The translations under genes and the position numbers were made by a program. From an uncultured Bacteroidota bacterium (GTDB taxonomy: Bacteria; Bacteroidota; Bacteroidia; Bacteroidales; WCHB1-69), in NCBI GenBank assembly GCA_902770735.1, contig CACXUB010000016.1:5608-41585 (forward strand): a DNA stretch of 35,978 nucleotides, written 5' to 3'. Of this stretch, positions 8,479 to 17,331 are shown piece after piece; position 1 is the first letter of the stretch; the number at the start of each line of letters is the position of its first letter. The notes under the pieces were generated by a model, which ran no database searches, had not been told where the DNA came from, and saw only the letters and a list, made by a program, of their open reading frames with translations.

Positions 8479-9783
8479 TCATTTCTTTCTAAAGTAAATC
8501 TCTATCGGGACGCCGGAGAAGTCCCAGTTCTTGCGGATTTGGTTCTCCAAGAAACGTTTGTAGGAATCGACCACATATTGCGGCAGGTTGCAGAAAAACG
8601 CGAACGTCGGGTATGCCACCGGCAACTGCGTCACATATTTGATCCGGATGACTTTGTCCTTGTTCATCGGCGGCGGCGTGTTCTCGATAATCGGCAGCAG
8701 CGTGTTGTTCAGTTCCGACGTGGAAATCCGGCGCTGACGGTTCTGATACACCTGGATGGCGGTCTCCAAAACCTTGTAAATGCGCTGTTTTTCCGTCACT
8801 GAAGTAAAGATGATCGGCACATCGGTGAACGGCGCGATGCGTTTCTTCAGCGCATCCTCGAAATTCTTATGCGTGTGCGTGTCTTTCTCCACCAAATCCC
8901 ACTTGTTCATCACGAGCACAATGCCCTTATGGTTCCGAGAGCACAATCCGAAAATATTAAGATCTTGGGAATCAAATCCTTGCGAAGCATCCGCCATCAC
9001 AATGCAGACGTCAGAGTTTTCGATGGAACGGACGGCGCGCATCACGGAATAAAACTCCAGACTCTCCTCCACTTTGCTCTTCTTGCGCAAACCGGCGGTG
9101 TCAATCAAGTAAAAGTCGAAACCGAAACTCCTGTAGCGGGTGAAAATGGTATCGCGGGTCGTGCCGGCCAACGGGGTGACGATATGGCGATCCTCGCCGA
9201 GGAATGCGTTAATAATGGAGGACTTGCCCACATTCGGCTTACCCACGATGGCGATACGCGGCAGATCATCAGGCAATTCGTCCACATCTTTCGAAAAATG
9301 CTTCACCACCTCGTCGAGAAGGTCGCCCGTGCCACTTCCTGAAACCGCTGAAATCGGATAAATCTCCCCTATGCCCAAAGCGTAGAACTCCGTGTAATCC
9401 AAATAGTTACTCGGACTGTCAATCTTGTTCACCGCTAAATAATACGGCTTTTTGGACTTGCGCAAAATGTCGGCGATTTCCTCGTCTAACGGGGTCAACC
9501 CCTCGCGCCCATCGACCATGAAAACGATGACGTCCGACTCTTCAATGGCCAACGCCGCCTGCTTGCGGATCTCCGACTCGAAAATGTCGTCGGAACCCAC
9601 CACATAACCGCCGGTGTCAATCACTGAAAAATCGTAGCCGTTCCAGTCGGACTTGCCGTAATGGCGGTCGCGAGTCACACCCGCCGTAGAGTCCACAATA
9701 GCCTCCCGCGCCTGTATCAACCGGTTGAAAAAGGTCGATTTCCCCACATTCGGCCGACCAATTAATGATAATATATTTCCCAT
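8479..9783 (-). CDS. der: ribosome biogenesis GTPase Der (EngA)
   Basis: Der is an essential GTPase needed for assembly of the 50S subunit. The 434 residues contain the two tandem G domains that define the family. The first has GRPNVGKST (9-17), DTGGY (56-60) and NKID (119-122). The second has GKPNVGKSS (181-189), DTAG (229-231) and NKWD (293-296). A C-terminal KH-like domain with many basic residues ends the protein (IRKNWDFSGVPIEIYFRKK). The start at the ATG of MGNILSLIGRPNVGKS places the first P-loop at the normal position. Upstream is yicC on the same strand, after a 59-bp gap of short AACC-type repeats. Confidence 0.97.
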   Translation of the reverse strand: MGNILSLIGRPNVGKSTFFNRLIQAREAIVDSTAGVTRDRHYGKSDWNGYDFSVIDTGGYVVGSDDIFESEIRKQAALAIEESDVIVFMVDGREGLTPLDEEIADILRKSKKPYYLAVNKIDSPSNYLDYTEFYALGIGEIYPISAVSGSGTGDLLDEVVKHFSKDVDELPDDLPRIAIVGKPNVGKSSIINAFLGEDRHIVTPLAGTTRDTIFTRYRSFGFDFYLIDTAGLRKKSKVEESLEFYSVMRAVRSIENSDVCIVMADASQGFDSQDLNIFGLCSRNHKGIVLVMNKWDLVEKDTHTHKNFEDALKKRIAPFTDVPIIFTSVTEKQRIYKVLETAIQVYQNRQRRISTSELNNTLLPIIENTPPPMNKDKVIRIKYVTQLPVAYPTFAFFCNLPQYVVDSYKRFLENQIRKNWDFSGVPIEIYFRKK

Positions 9784-9842
9784 GTTTGCTTAACTTAGAC
9801 TAATGACTTAAACTTAGACCAATAACCTATAACCATTAACCA

Positions 9843-10718
9843 TTATAGGATATTCGCCAACTGCTCTTTCAGCTTCTCCAACTCGTCCTTCATGCGCACC
9901 ACAATCTGCTGGATGTCGAAATCGTTGCTCTTGGAACCGAGCGTGTTGATTTCACGGCCGCATTCCTGCACGATGAAGCCTAATTTTTTGCCGTTTGACT
10001 GGTTCTCTTTGAGTGTTTCAATGAAATAGTCGCAATGCTTCCGCAGACGCACTTTTTCTTCCGTGACATCCAGTTTTTCAAGATAGAAGAAAATCTCCTG
10101 CTCGAGACGGTTGGGGTCGTACTGCACTTTGGGGGCGAGTTCTTTCAGGGATGTTTCGAATTTCTCGCGAATTTTGACAATGCGCTGCTCTTCGAACGGT
10201 GTCACTTCGTCGATCATGTCGCGGATGAGCGTGATTCGCTTCACGAAATCAGCTTCCAGAACTTTTCCTTCGGAAATCCGGAACTCGTTGAGTTGGCGGC
10301 AAGCATCGAGAATGGCAGCTTTCAGCTTCTCCCAAAGTTCGTCGCTGACCTCTTCCTGCGGGGTGGAAACCACATCGGGCATCCGCAGCACATGCAGGAA
10401 GATGTCGCTTTCCACGGGATTGCCCAAATCCTTGGACAATTCCGAAAGCGTCTGATAATACGAAATAGCCAAATCCTTGTTGATAGCCACGGAGCTGTTC
10501 ACCGAACGGTTTTCCACCGTAATGGTGAAATCCGCCTTGGCTCTTTCCAACTCCTTGGAAAGAATGGAGCGGATATCGTTCTCGTAATTCTTGAACAGCA
10601 GCGGAATACGGGTGTTCAAATCCAGCTGCTTGCTGTTCAACGTGCGGATTTCCACGGTAATGCACTTGCCGTCGGTCTCCAATACTGTCCGGCCAAAACC
10701 GGTCATGGATTTTATCAT
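9843..10718 (-). CDS. yicC: YicC family endoribonuclease
   Basis: The 291-residue protein begins MIKSMTGFGRT, the invariant start of the YicC family, so I choose the ATG at 10718 and not the one four codons upstream at 10730. The C-terminal block GKKLGFIVQECGREINTLGS and the ending with NDFDIQQIVVRMKDELEKLKEQ match the family's DUF1732 part. Members act in RNA turnover, with ribonuclease activity shown for the enterobacterial protein. The centre is rich in charged residues and probably helical. Upstream lies the terminator of the T9SS-cargo gene. Confidence 0.9.
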   Translation of the reverse strand: MIKSMTGFGRTVLETDGKCITVEIRTLNSKQLDLNTRIPLLFKNYENDIRSILSKELERAKADFTITVENRSVNSSVAINKDLAISYYQTLSELSKDLGNPVESDIFLHVLRMPDVVSTPQEEVSDELWEKLKAAILDACRQLNEFRISEGKVLEADFVKRITLIRDMIDEVTPFEEQRIVKIREKFETSLKELAPKVQYDPNRLEQEIFFYLEKLDVTEEKVRLRKHCDYFIETLKENQSNGKKLGFIVQECGREINTLGSKSNDFDIQQIVVRMKDELEKLKEQLANIL

Positions 10719-10737
10719 AATAAAACACATTATATAG

Positions 10738-10772
10738 AAAAAAGGCAGGTCACACTGAGGCCTGCCTTTTCT
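10738..10772 (-). terminator. terminator after the T9SS-cargo gene
   Basis: The stem AAAGGCAGG / CCTGCCTTT with an 11-nt loop is flanked by A and T runs, so it can work on both strands. On the minus strand it follows the T9SS-cargo gene stop by about 20 nt. Confidence 0.85.
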
Positions 10773-10790
10773 CTCATGTACTTAACAAAA

Positions 10791-12791
10791 TTACTTAACA
10801 ATCAACTTCTGGGTGGAGATGCCCGTGTTGGTGCGCATCGTCACCATATAAACACCGCTGGTGAAGCCTTTCACAGGAACGTTGATCATGTTGTAACCTT
10901 CGTTCACTTCAACATTGGCGGTATAGACAGTCTGGCCCATCAGGTTCATCACAGAAACGACACCGTTTTCGGCATTTTCAGCAGAGAAAGTGATGTTCAC
11001 AGACTCGGAAGTCGGGTTCGGATACAACTTCATGCCAGAGAGGTTTCTGTTGCTAATACCTGTATGATCGATCCACAGACCTTGGCAAACCTCGTGCACG
11101 TTGTTGTAAATACCGATAGAATCGGCATGCATCGTGAAATAGTAAGCAGAAGATTCGTTTTGGGTCAAACCAGCGCTGGTCTCCTTGATTTCACTGCCGG
11201 CATTGTAGTCCTGTTGCCAGGTCATGAAGATATTGCCGTTGACCAACTTCTTGGCAACAGAAGGATACACGCTTTCACCCTCGGTGTTCAGCATGTCTCT
11301 GATGTCAGCCAATGTCGGGGGATTAACCGTATCCATCGGGAAGAGTTCCCAAGAATCCATATAGTAGCAATCCTTATTGTAGGACAACCAGCTGAAGTCG
11401 CTGAAGTTCTGACCGTTGTCGTCAGACTTGGTAGCGAACACGCCTCTGTAATACATAGAGTTGGACTCATCCACGAAGGGGAATTCCATCAACTGGCAGA
11501 AGACCATATAGACTTTGCCATTCTCGGCAACGAGTTGCGGGAAAGAGACGGCACCCACGCCGTATGACGGATAAGCGTCAACGCCCCAGTTGCTAAGGCC
11601 CCAAATTGATTCGTCACAGTCGAGGTTGAAACGGTCGATCACCGTGTAACCAGCGGCTTGAAGCACATCGGGATTGGCATCATCCTGGCTGCCATTGTAG
11701 GCAATAGGATTCATAGATTCGTTCCAATAAAGCAGATAGCCAACAGAAGGCCACCAAGTATAGGAAGTGGAGGTGTCCGTTTCGATGTAGCACATGTAAG
11801 TACCGGTAGCCACGTGAACTTGGCCGTTGTCATCGATAGCCACATCCATGGCGCCGTCGCAACGATAAGCGGTATCACCGCCGCCTGCCGTTTCGAAGAA
11901 AACGGTCTTGGTGAAATTCTCACCATTGTCAGTGGATTTCCAGATAAAGGCATCTTTAGTCAAACCAGGAGCAGCGGCGATGGCCACGGTGTTGCCCTTA
12001 GCGGCGATGGCATAGCTGTCACCGGAAAATTTGCTGACCTCGGCAGGAGTCACACCACCGACCACGCGGGGTTCGCTCCAGCTGATGGTGCCATTGGCTT
12101 CATTGTAGGTACCGCGATAATACACCAAGCAAGTGTTGATGCCATTGTAGTAGAAACCGTCGTCAGACTCGGTGCAGGCGATCAAGTGGATGGTGTTGCC
12201 GCTGGAAGCGATAGCAGGCCACAACAGAGCGGTGCTCGTGCTGCTGCTGTTGTTGACATTGGTGATGGTAGGTCCTTGAAGGTTCGTGAAGGTCCAGTTT
12301 TCCGTACCTTTCTGTTGGCAAACGCCAATCACGAGAGCGGAAGAACCGTTGTGGGCAGCCGTAATCTCGGCATTGCCGACGGTAGTGAGAACACCCCAAC
12401 CAGTACGAGTGTTTTCGATACGGTCGGTGGAAGTGGCACTGTTAATCCAGTTGCTGCCGTTGAAATAGTTATAACCCGTACCACGGCTGGCGGCGGTAGA
12501 ACCATTCGTCGTCCAAATTGCGGAAACGGTACCATCGTTATGGGCAACAATCTTGCAAGGCATAGAGCCGTTGGATTGGCAATCGTAATAAGTCATGCCG
12601 ATGTAGTTGCGGCTCATAAAACGGGTCATCGGAGCGAGGTTCTCGGGAACGGCACCGTTTTCAAAACCCGTGAGAGTGGTCTTGTGCATCACAGCTGACG
12701 GAGCGTTTCTCAGCACGTCAGCTCTTTCAATTTGCGCATACATGGCACCCACCATGAAGAGCGCAGTAACAGCAAGTAAAATTTTTTTCAT
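10791..12791 (-). CDS. T9SS-secreted protein with Asp-box motifs and C-terminal type A sorting domain
   Basis: A 666-residue protein with an N-terminal signal peptide (MKKILLAVTALFMVGAMYAQ). The last 80 or so residues form a type A T9SS sorting domain: KLYPNPTSESVNITFS, GVVSVMNLMGQTVY, then a final SGVYMVTMRTNTGISTQKL and a basic end. The protein is therefore exported across the outer membrane by the gliding-associated type IX system and attached or released. Two Asp-box-like motifs (KSTDNGENFTKT, KSDDNGQNFSDF) indicate a BNR/sialidase-type beta-propeller, but catalytic residues cannot be assigned and the substrate is unknown. The gene is last in a minus-strand cluster behind two exbD genes, but a hairpin terminator lies between them. 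Confidence 0.85.
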   Translation of the reverse strand: MKKILLAVTALFMVGAMYAQIERADVLRNAPSAVMHKTTLTGFENGAVPENLAPMTRFMSRNYIGMTYYDCQSNGSMPCKIVAHNDGTVSAIWTTNGSTAASRGTGYNYFNGSNWINSATSTDRIENTRTGWGVLTTVGNAEITAAHNGSSALVIGVCQQKGTENWTFTNLQGPTITNVNNSSSTSTALLWPAIASSGNTIHLIACTESDDGFYYNGINTCLVYYRGTYNEANGTISWSEPRVVGGVTPAEVSKFSGDSYAIAAKGNTVAIAAAPGLTKDAFIWKSTDNGENFTKTVFFETAGGGDTAYRCDGAMDVAIDDNGQVHVATGTYMCYIETDTSTSYTWWPSVGYLLYWNESMNPIAYNGSQDDANPDVLQAAGYTVIDRFNLDCDESIWGLSNWGVDAYPSYGVGAVSFPQLVAENGKVYMVFCQLMEFPFVDESNSMYYRGVFATKSDDNGQNFSDFSWLSYNKDCYYMDSWELFPMDTVNPPTLADIRDMLNTEGESVYPSVAKKLVNGNIFMTWQQDYNAGSEIKETSAGLTQNESSAYYFTMHADSIGIYNNVHEVCQGLWIDHTGISNRNLSGMKLYPNPTSESVNITFSAENAENGVVSVMNLMGQTVYTANVEVNEGYNMINVPVKGFTSGVYMVTMRTNTGISTQKLIVK

Positions 12792-12826
12792 AATATTGAT
12801 TTTTGATTAGTAATATGTTTTTTACA

Positions 12827-12860
12827 AAAATTCAGGGCAATGAACAAACACTGCCCTGAA
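12827..12860 (-). terminator. terminator after the second exbD gene
   Basis: A 9-bp stem (TTCAGGGCA / TGCCCTGAA) with a 12-nt loop is followed on the minus strand by a T run. It lies between exbD (ending at 12877) and the T9SS-cargo gene (start 12791), so the latter probably has its own promoter, although none is clear. Confidence 0.75.
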
Positions 12861-12876
12861 ATCGGTCACAATTATG

Positions 12877-13365
12877 TTAGTTATTCTTTTCTTTTTTGCT
12901 GGCTGCGTAGTTGATTTTCAAAGCATTGTTATCTCGCAGCTCTTGTTTGATGATGTTCACATAACGCATTTGCACGTCCTTGTCGACTTTCAACGAAAAA
13001 GTCAGACGGTCTCTGTCTTGAGCGTCGCGGGACTCTTTCTCGGTACCGATGAAATCACGCACGTCGCGTTTCAGGTCTTCGGCCTTGACGGTCTGGTCGT
13101 TCAACTGAACAGAAACCTCACCCGGGGGCAGCGTATTCTCATTCTTGTTGAGGGGTGCGCCGATATAAATGTTAGCCACGAGTGACTTTTTCTCCAGTTT
13201 CTGGATTTCAGTAGCCTTAGGTGCCGTGAAATGAACCTTCAGGGATGCTTCGCGCATAGTGGTGATCACCATGAAGAAGAACAAGAACATGAAGATGATG
13301 TCGGACATGGAGCCCATGTTGAGTTCCGGTGTCTCTTTTTTTCCTTCTTTTCTGAATCTTGACAT
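12877..13365 (-). CDS. ExbD/TolR family biopolymer transport protein
   Basis: This 162-residue protein has the ExbD architecture: a short basic cytoplasmic tail, one transmembrane helix (MSDIIFMFLFFFMVITTM) with the conserved membrane aspartate at Asp22, and a periplasmic domain. The aspartate is the proton-carrying residue in ExbD and TolR. The periplasmic part has KVDKDVQMRYVNIIKQEL, as in family members. It follows another exbD gene with 19 nt between them and, with ExbB upstream, should form a proton-driven motor. TonB or another client is not encoded nearby, so its target is unknown. Confidence 0.88.
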   Translation of the reverse strand: MSRFRKEGKKETPELNMGSMSDIIFMFLFFFMVITTMREASLKVHFTAPKATEIQKLEKKSLVANIYIGAPLNKNENTLPPGEVSVQLNDQTVKAEDLKRDVRDFIGTEKESRDAQDRDRLTFSLKVDKDVQMRYVNIIKQELRDNNALKINYAASKKEKNN

Positions 13366-13384
13366 AATCTTACGTTTTTTAAGG

Positions 13385-13966
13385 TTACTTGGTTGTGCCG
13401 TAATCGATAGGCGGTGCTTCGGAGATGCTCATCGGGATGGCGCTGGAGACGGCGCGCTGTGCAGCGGAATCCAGACCATCGAACTTCTTGCCGAAATACT
13501 GAAGCGCGGTTTCATCGCGAAGTTCATTCACGGCGCGCTGCAACTCATTCTGCACCTGTACATACATGTTGTAACTGGTGGACTGGTCGTTAGTTAATGA
13601 CACAACCCCCTTGGAGACCGGGAAGTCGCCAATACCATCGATAGGTTTGCTGATTTTTTCCGGCAGATTCGGATCGTTGGTGGGGTTGGAGAAAAACTCC
13701 TTGGCCTTGGCTTTCAGTTCTGTGATCATGATTTCCTCACCATTCACAGAGATCTGATCGCGGAAGTTCACCAGCACGTTCAGCACATTTCTCCTGTTGA
13801 TATCTATCTGTTTATCCTTGGCATCCTCCGTTTTTGGCGGCGGAAGTTTTCTCGGGATACCCTGCTCCGTGTTGATGGAGGAGGTCAGCAGGAAGAAGGT
13901 CAACAGCAGAAACGAGATGTCTGACATGGCACCCGTATTCAAGCCTGGTGTTTTTCTTTTACTCAT
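13385..13966 (-). CDS. ExbD/TolR family biopolymer transport protein
   Basis: A 193-residue ExbD with basic start MSKRKTPGLN, a transmembrane helix MSDISFLLLTFFLLTS with Asp16 as the expected proton-binding aspartate, and a larger periplasmic domain (NVLVNFRDQISVNGEEI). The start is one nucleotide after the stop of the upstream gene, which shows translational coupling. Two ExbD paralogues with one ExbB are common in this phylum. Confidence 0.88.
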   Translation of the reverse strand: MSKRKTPGLNTGAMSDISFLLLTFFLLTSSINTEQGIPRKLPPPKTEDAKDKQIDINRRNVLNVLVNFRDQISVNGEEIMITELKAKAKEFFSNPTNDPNLPEKISKPIDGIGDFPVSKGVVSLTNDQSTSYNMYVQVQNELQRAVNELRDETALQYFGKKFDGLDSAAQRAVSSAIPMSISEAPPIDYGTTK

Positions 13967-13967
13967 G

Positions 13968-14918
13968 TTAGTTTCTGTTTTTAACGGCGTTCATAATCAA
14001 CGTCACAATAATGGAGATTATTGCAACGAACAAACATACATAGACCGTGAACACGGCTGCGTTCACCATCTTGTAGCCAGAGCCAGACATACCGGCCTTG
14101 ATGGCAGAGGGGCTGAGGGTGGGAGTACCCACGAGGTAGCCGATGAAGAAAGCCACCACCAGCAGTACCAGGCCGAGGAGGATCTTGTAGGAAGTCTTGA
14201 AGTTGGCGATCATGTTGGTCAACAAGAAGAACACCATCAGAGCCAGTGCGCCGATACCGAGGATATAGGTCAAGATGATGAAGAAATTCTGCAGGGATGC
14301 GCTTTTGCCGAAGCTCTTCAGATCTTTTTGGAAAGCTTCGAAATCAGCGGCTTTCTTATTGGCGGAAGCCGTGGTGGAAATCATATCAGCTTTGCTCACG
14401 AGTCCGTTGGCAGCTTTGATGTAGTTGCGTTCCACCAGATATTCCTGCTTCAGCGCAGCATAGTCCTTATTGACTTGTTCCGTGTATTTTTCAAGATCCT
14501 TATAAGTCTGCACACCGTTGAATCCGTCCACATATTTCTGTTTGTTCTCGCTTTTGGCGAACAGGGCGGCGGAACGTTCGGGGAAGCCGGCTTTATATGC
14601 CTCGAAACTGTTCTCATCGAGGTTTTTCAGATCCTGGAGATAGGTGTAAAGAATATCCTTTTCCATTTGGACACTCTTCAGGTTCTCGCTACGGGTTTGG
14701 TTCTCTTTCTGATATTTTTCAATCACAGAGGGAAGGGATTCCACAGTGGCCGTCTCAAAATCGGACACCATTTCAGGTGTCACCGCATTCACCTCCCGGA
14801 CTTGGATATAGCTGTCTTTCTTGTCGGCGTCAAAGGAGAAGAAAGAGAACGCTATAGCCACACAGACCGCCAGGATAGCGACCACGAATATGACGATATT
14901 GATAATTCTATTTTTCAT
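13968..14918 (-). CDS. membrane protein with N-terminal anchor, coiled region and three C-terminal helices
   Basis: I do not recognise this 316-residue protein. It starts with a transmembrane helix (IVIFVVAILAVCVAIAFSFF), followed by a charged, helical region of about 160 residues with coiled-coil character (about 30-190), then three helices (FFIILTYILGIGALALMVFF, ILLGLVLLVVAFFIGYLVG and VYVCLFVAIISIIVTLIM). It lies between exbB and exbD, with 1 nt to exbD, so it probably belongs to the same motor complex. It has no ExbB signature. Confidence 0.75.
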   Translation of the reverse strand: MKNRIINIVIFVVAILAVCVAIAFSFFSFDADKKDSYIQVREVNAVTPEMVSDFETATVESLPSVIEKYQKENQTRSENLKSVQMEKDILYTYLQDLKNLDENSFEAYKAGFPERSAALFAKSENKQKYVDGFNGVQTYKDLEKYTEQVNKDYAALKQEYLVERNYIKAANGLVSKADMISTTASANKKAADFEAFQKDLKSFGKSASLQNFFIILTYILGIGALALMVFFLLTNMIANFKTSYKILLGLVLLVVAFFIGYLVGTPTLSPSAIKAGMSGSGYKMVNAAVFTVYVCLFVAIISIIVTLIMNAVKNRN

Positions 14919-14974
14919 TATACAACCATTTAAAATTATTGTATATATAATAAGTAGGGGAATCTATTCCCTGA

Positions 14975-15799
14975 TTATTTGTTTTTATTTTTGACGAGAA
15001 TGTCCATGAAAGAGATGGTGGCATCTTCCATGTCGTTCACGATGGAGTCGATACGGGTAAGGAGGTAGTTGTAGAACACTTGGAGGATCATGGCGGTGAT
15101 CAAACCGAACACGGTGGTCAACAAAGCCACTTTCATACCGCCGGCGACGATGGTCGGGGAGATATCACCTGCGCGCTCGATATCATCGAATGCCTGCACC
15201 ATACCGATGACCGTTCCCAAGAATCCCAAGGAAGGAGCCAGGGCGATGAACAAGCTGATCCAAGTCATATTGTTCTCCAGTTTTGCCATTTGGACGGCAC
15301 CGTAGGAGGTGAGGGATTTCTCGACAGATTCAAGACCTTCGTCATAGCGGTCAAGACCTTGGAAGAAGACGGCTGCGAGAGGGCCTTTTGTATCACGGCA
15401 GAGTTCCTTGGCCGCGGCAACGCCTTTCGTGTTCAAAGTGTTTTCGATCTTATCCAACAGTTTCTTGGAATTCACAGAAGAGAGGTTGAGGTAGAAAATA
15501 CGCTCGATGACAAAAGCGAGACCCAGGATCAAGCAGATCAACACGGGGGTCATCCACACAGCACCACCTTGAATGAACTTGTCTTTCAAAACATAGTGCA
15601 AGCCTTGGTTCACGGATTCGTCGGGATCTGCAGAAAGCTCGGCCTGAGCGGTGGCGGCAGGAGCCTCTGCAACTTCCTCTGCAGCCTGCTCAGTGGCGGC
15701 AGGTTCGGCAGATTTTTGCTGTGTTTGCGCAAATGCTGTGTTTGCAATACCGAAGGTCAAGAAACCGAAAACGGTAAGTAAGGCGATAAGCTTTTTCAT
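14975..15799 (-). CDS. MotA/TolQ/ExbB proton channel family protein
   Basis: The 274 residues start with a signal-like hydrophobic helix (MKKLIALLTVFGFLTFGIA) and an Ala/Glu/Gln-rich linker (about 26-60). The ExbB core follows: one helix at about 80-100 (MTPVLICLILGLAFVIERIF) and a final pair containing LFIALAPSLGFLGTVIGMVQ and VALLTTVFGLITAMILQVFY. These match the conserved TolQ/ExbB channel helices. Together with the downstream membrane protein and two ExbD it should form an inner-membrane proton-driven motor. The extra N-terminal segment is common in Bacteroidota ExbB. No strong promoter is seen; tRNA-Ser lies 67 nt upstream on the same strand. Confidence 0.9.
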   Translation of the reverse strand: MKKLIALLTVFGFLTFGIANTAFAQTQQKSAEPAATEQAAEEVAEAPAATAQAELSADPDESVNQGLHYVLKDKFIQGGAVWMTPVLICLILGLAFVIERIFYLNLSSVNSKKLLDKIENTLNTKGVAAAKELCRDTKGPLAAVFFQGLDRYDEGLESVEKSLTSYGAVQMAKLENNMTWISLFIALAPSLGFLGTVIGMVQAFDDIERAGDISPTIVAGGMKVALLTTVFGLITAMILQVFYNYLLTRIDSIVNDMEDATISFMDILVKNKNK

Positions 15800-15866
15800 A
15801 ATTGATTGTGATTTTTTGAAATTAATTATTTTTTACTTTATTGATTTTCAAACCTTTGGGTCTTTG

Positions 15867-15954
15867 CGGAGAGAATGGGATTCGAACCCATGAAGCGCTT
15901 TTGGCGCTTACGCGCTCTCCAGGCGCGCGCCTTCGACCACTCGGCCATCTCTCC
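15867..15954 (-). tRNA. tRNA-Ser(GGA)
   Basis: The minus strand gives a complete class II tRNA of 88 nt: acceptor GGAGAGA / TCTCTCC with discriminator G, D-arm starting GCCGAGTGG, anticodon loop CTGGAGA (anticodon GGA), a long variable arm (GCGC...GCGC) typical of tRNA-Ser, and the T-loop TTCGAATC. CCA is not encoded. Confidence 0.95.
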
Positions 15955-15969
15955 GAAAATTTGAGGCTG

Positions 15970-15977
15970 TAAAAATA
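15970..15977 (-). promoter_or_regulatory. probable promoter -7 element of tRNA-Ser
   Basis: The minus strand reads TATTTTTA, one mismatch to TAnnTTTG, 15 nt upstream of the tRNA-Ser 5' end. Confidence 0.4.
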
Positions 15978-16057
15978 CACTTTTTTTCAATCGGTACACC
16001 TCTTTGCAAAAAAAAAATTATACTGCCGGAAATCGTCCAACCTGACGCTTTATTTTG

Positions 16058-16065
16058 TATCTTTG
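16058..16065 (+). promoter_or_regulatory. serC promoter -7 element
   Basis: TATCTTTG matches TAnnTTTG, 56 nt upstream of the serC ATG. No -33 TTG is clear. Confidence 0.65.
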
Positions 16066-16121
16066 CCGCATAATAGAATTTTCCTAAAAATCAATTCATT
16101 AAATAACATATTGTATTAGTT

Positions 16122-17240
16122 ATGAACGAAGTACACAATTTTAATGCAGGACCTTGCGTCCTCCCGAAAGAAGCCGTTGAATCCACAATCAACGCAATTC
16201 GCAACTTTGACAACACCGGAATCGGTCTGATGGAAATCTCCCACCGCACCCCGGGTTGGGAAAGACTTATGGCAGAAACCCGCCAACTTTGGCGCGATTT
16301 GCTCAACATCCCCGACAATTACGAGGTCCTCTTCCTCGGCGGCGGTGCCAGCACCCAGTTCTTCATGGTGCCCGCCAACCTGATGAAAACCAAAGCCGCC
16401 TACCTCCAGACCGGCGTCTGGGCCAAGAAGGCTGCCAAGGAAGCCAAGAACTTCGGCAAAACCGAAATCATCGCCTCCTCCGAGGACAAAACCTACAACT
16501 ACATCCCCAAAGGATGGACCGTCCCCGCTGACGCCGATTATTTCCACATCACCACCAACAACACCATCTACGGCACTGAAATCCGCAAAGACTTCACCGC
16601 TGAAGAGTGCAACAACGTGATGCTCGTCGCCGACATGTCCTCCGACATCATGAGCCGTCCCGTCGATGTGACCAAATACGGCCTCATCTACGGCGGTGCA
16701 CAGAAAAACGTCGGCCCTGCCGGCGTCACCTTCGTCATCGTGCGCAAGGACATCCTCGGGAACATCGGCGACCGCGCCTACATGAACCCGCTGCCCACCA
16801 TGGTCGACTACCGCACCCACGCCGCTGAGGAAGCCAAGAACATCTCCATGTTCAACACGCCTCCCGTGCTCCCCATCTTCGTCATGCACGAAACCCTCAC
16901 CTGGCTCAAGAACACCATCGGTGGTGTCGCCGAAATGAACAAGATCAACATGAAGAAATCCAACCTCCTGTATGAGGAAATCGACCGCAACAGCATGTTC
17001 GTGGGCACTGTCGCCGACAAGGCTGACCGCTCCATCATGAACCACTGCTGGGTGATGGCCCCCGGCTACGAGGACAAACAGGACGCCTTCATGGCCTTCG
17101 CCAAAGAGCGCGGCATGATCGGCATCAAGGGTCACCGCTCCGTCGGCGGCTTCCGCGCCTCCCTCTACAATGCCTGCACCGTCGAAGACGTCGAAGCCCT
17201 CGTCGCTTGCATGCAAGATTTCGAAAAAGCAAACAAATAA
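16122..17240 (+). CDS. serC: phosphoserine aminotransferase
   Basis: SerC is a PLP-dependent aminotransferase that converts 3-phosphohydroxypyruvate to phosphoserine in serine synthesis, and also 3-hydroxy-4-phosphohydroxythreonine precursors in pyridoxal phosphate synthesis. The 372 residues start with the family pattern HNFNAGPCVLP. GGGASTQFFMVPANL binds the PLP phosphate and YGGAQKNVGPAG contains the Schiff-base lysine at Lys195. GIKGHRSVGGFRASLYNA forms the C-terminal substrate-binding block. It is followed by serA on the same strand after 91 bp of CTAACTA-type repeats. The coding region is much more GC-rich than its flanks, with strong third-position C. Confidence 0.96.
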   Translation: MNEVHNFNAGPCVLPKEAVESTINAIRNFDNTGIGLMEISHRTPGWERLMAETRQLWRDLLNIPDNYEVLFLGGGASTQFFMVPANLMKTKAAYLQTGVWAKKAAKEAKNFGKTEIIASSEDKTYNYIPKGWTVPADADYFHITTNNTIYGTEIRKDFTAEECNNVMLVADMSSDIMSRPVDVTKYGLIYGGAQKNVGPAGVTFVIVRKDILGNIGDRAYMNPLPTMVDYRTHAAEEAKNISMFNTPPVLPIFVMHETLTWLKNTIGGVAEMNKINMKKSNLLYEEIDRNSMFVGTVADKADRSIMNHCWVMAPGYEDKQDAFMAFAKERGMIGIKGHRSVGGFRASLYNACTVEDVEALVACMQDFEKANK

Positions 17241-17243
17241 CAT

Positions 17244-17306
17244 TAGTTAGCAGTTAATAGTTAGTAGTTAGCAGTTACTACGGTGCCGCCAACTACTAAC
17301 TATTAT
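17244..17306. repeat. CTAACTA-type repeat between serC and serA
   Basis: The tract contains inverted copies of the 7-bp units (GTTAGCA, GTTAGTA) at 17244-17278 and then direct units (AACTACTAAC) at 17290-17303, an imperfect palindrome around GGTGCCGCC. It may form a hairpin between serC and serA. Confidence 0.6.
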
Positions 17307-17331
17307 CGAATCATTTAAATCAAATATAGTA

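Noticed and set aside
10035..11567. Plus-strand open frame of 510 codons over yicC and the T9SS-cargo gene
   Set aside because: It crosses the terminator and two certain minus-strand genes; shadow frame.
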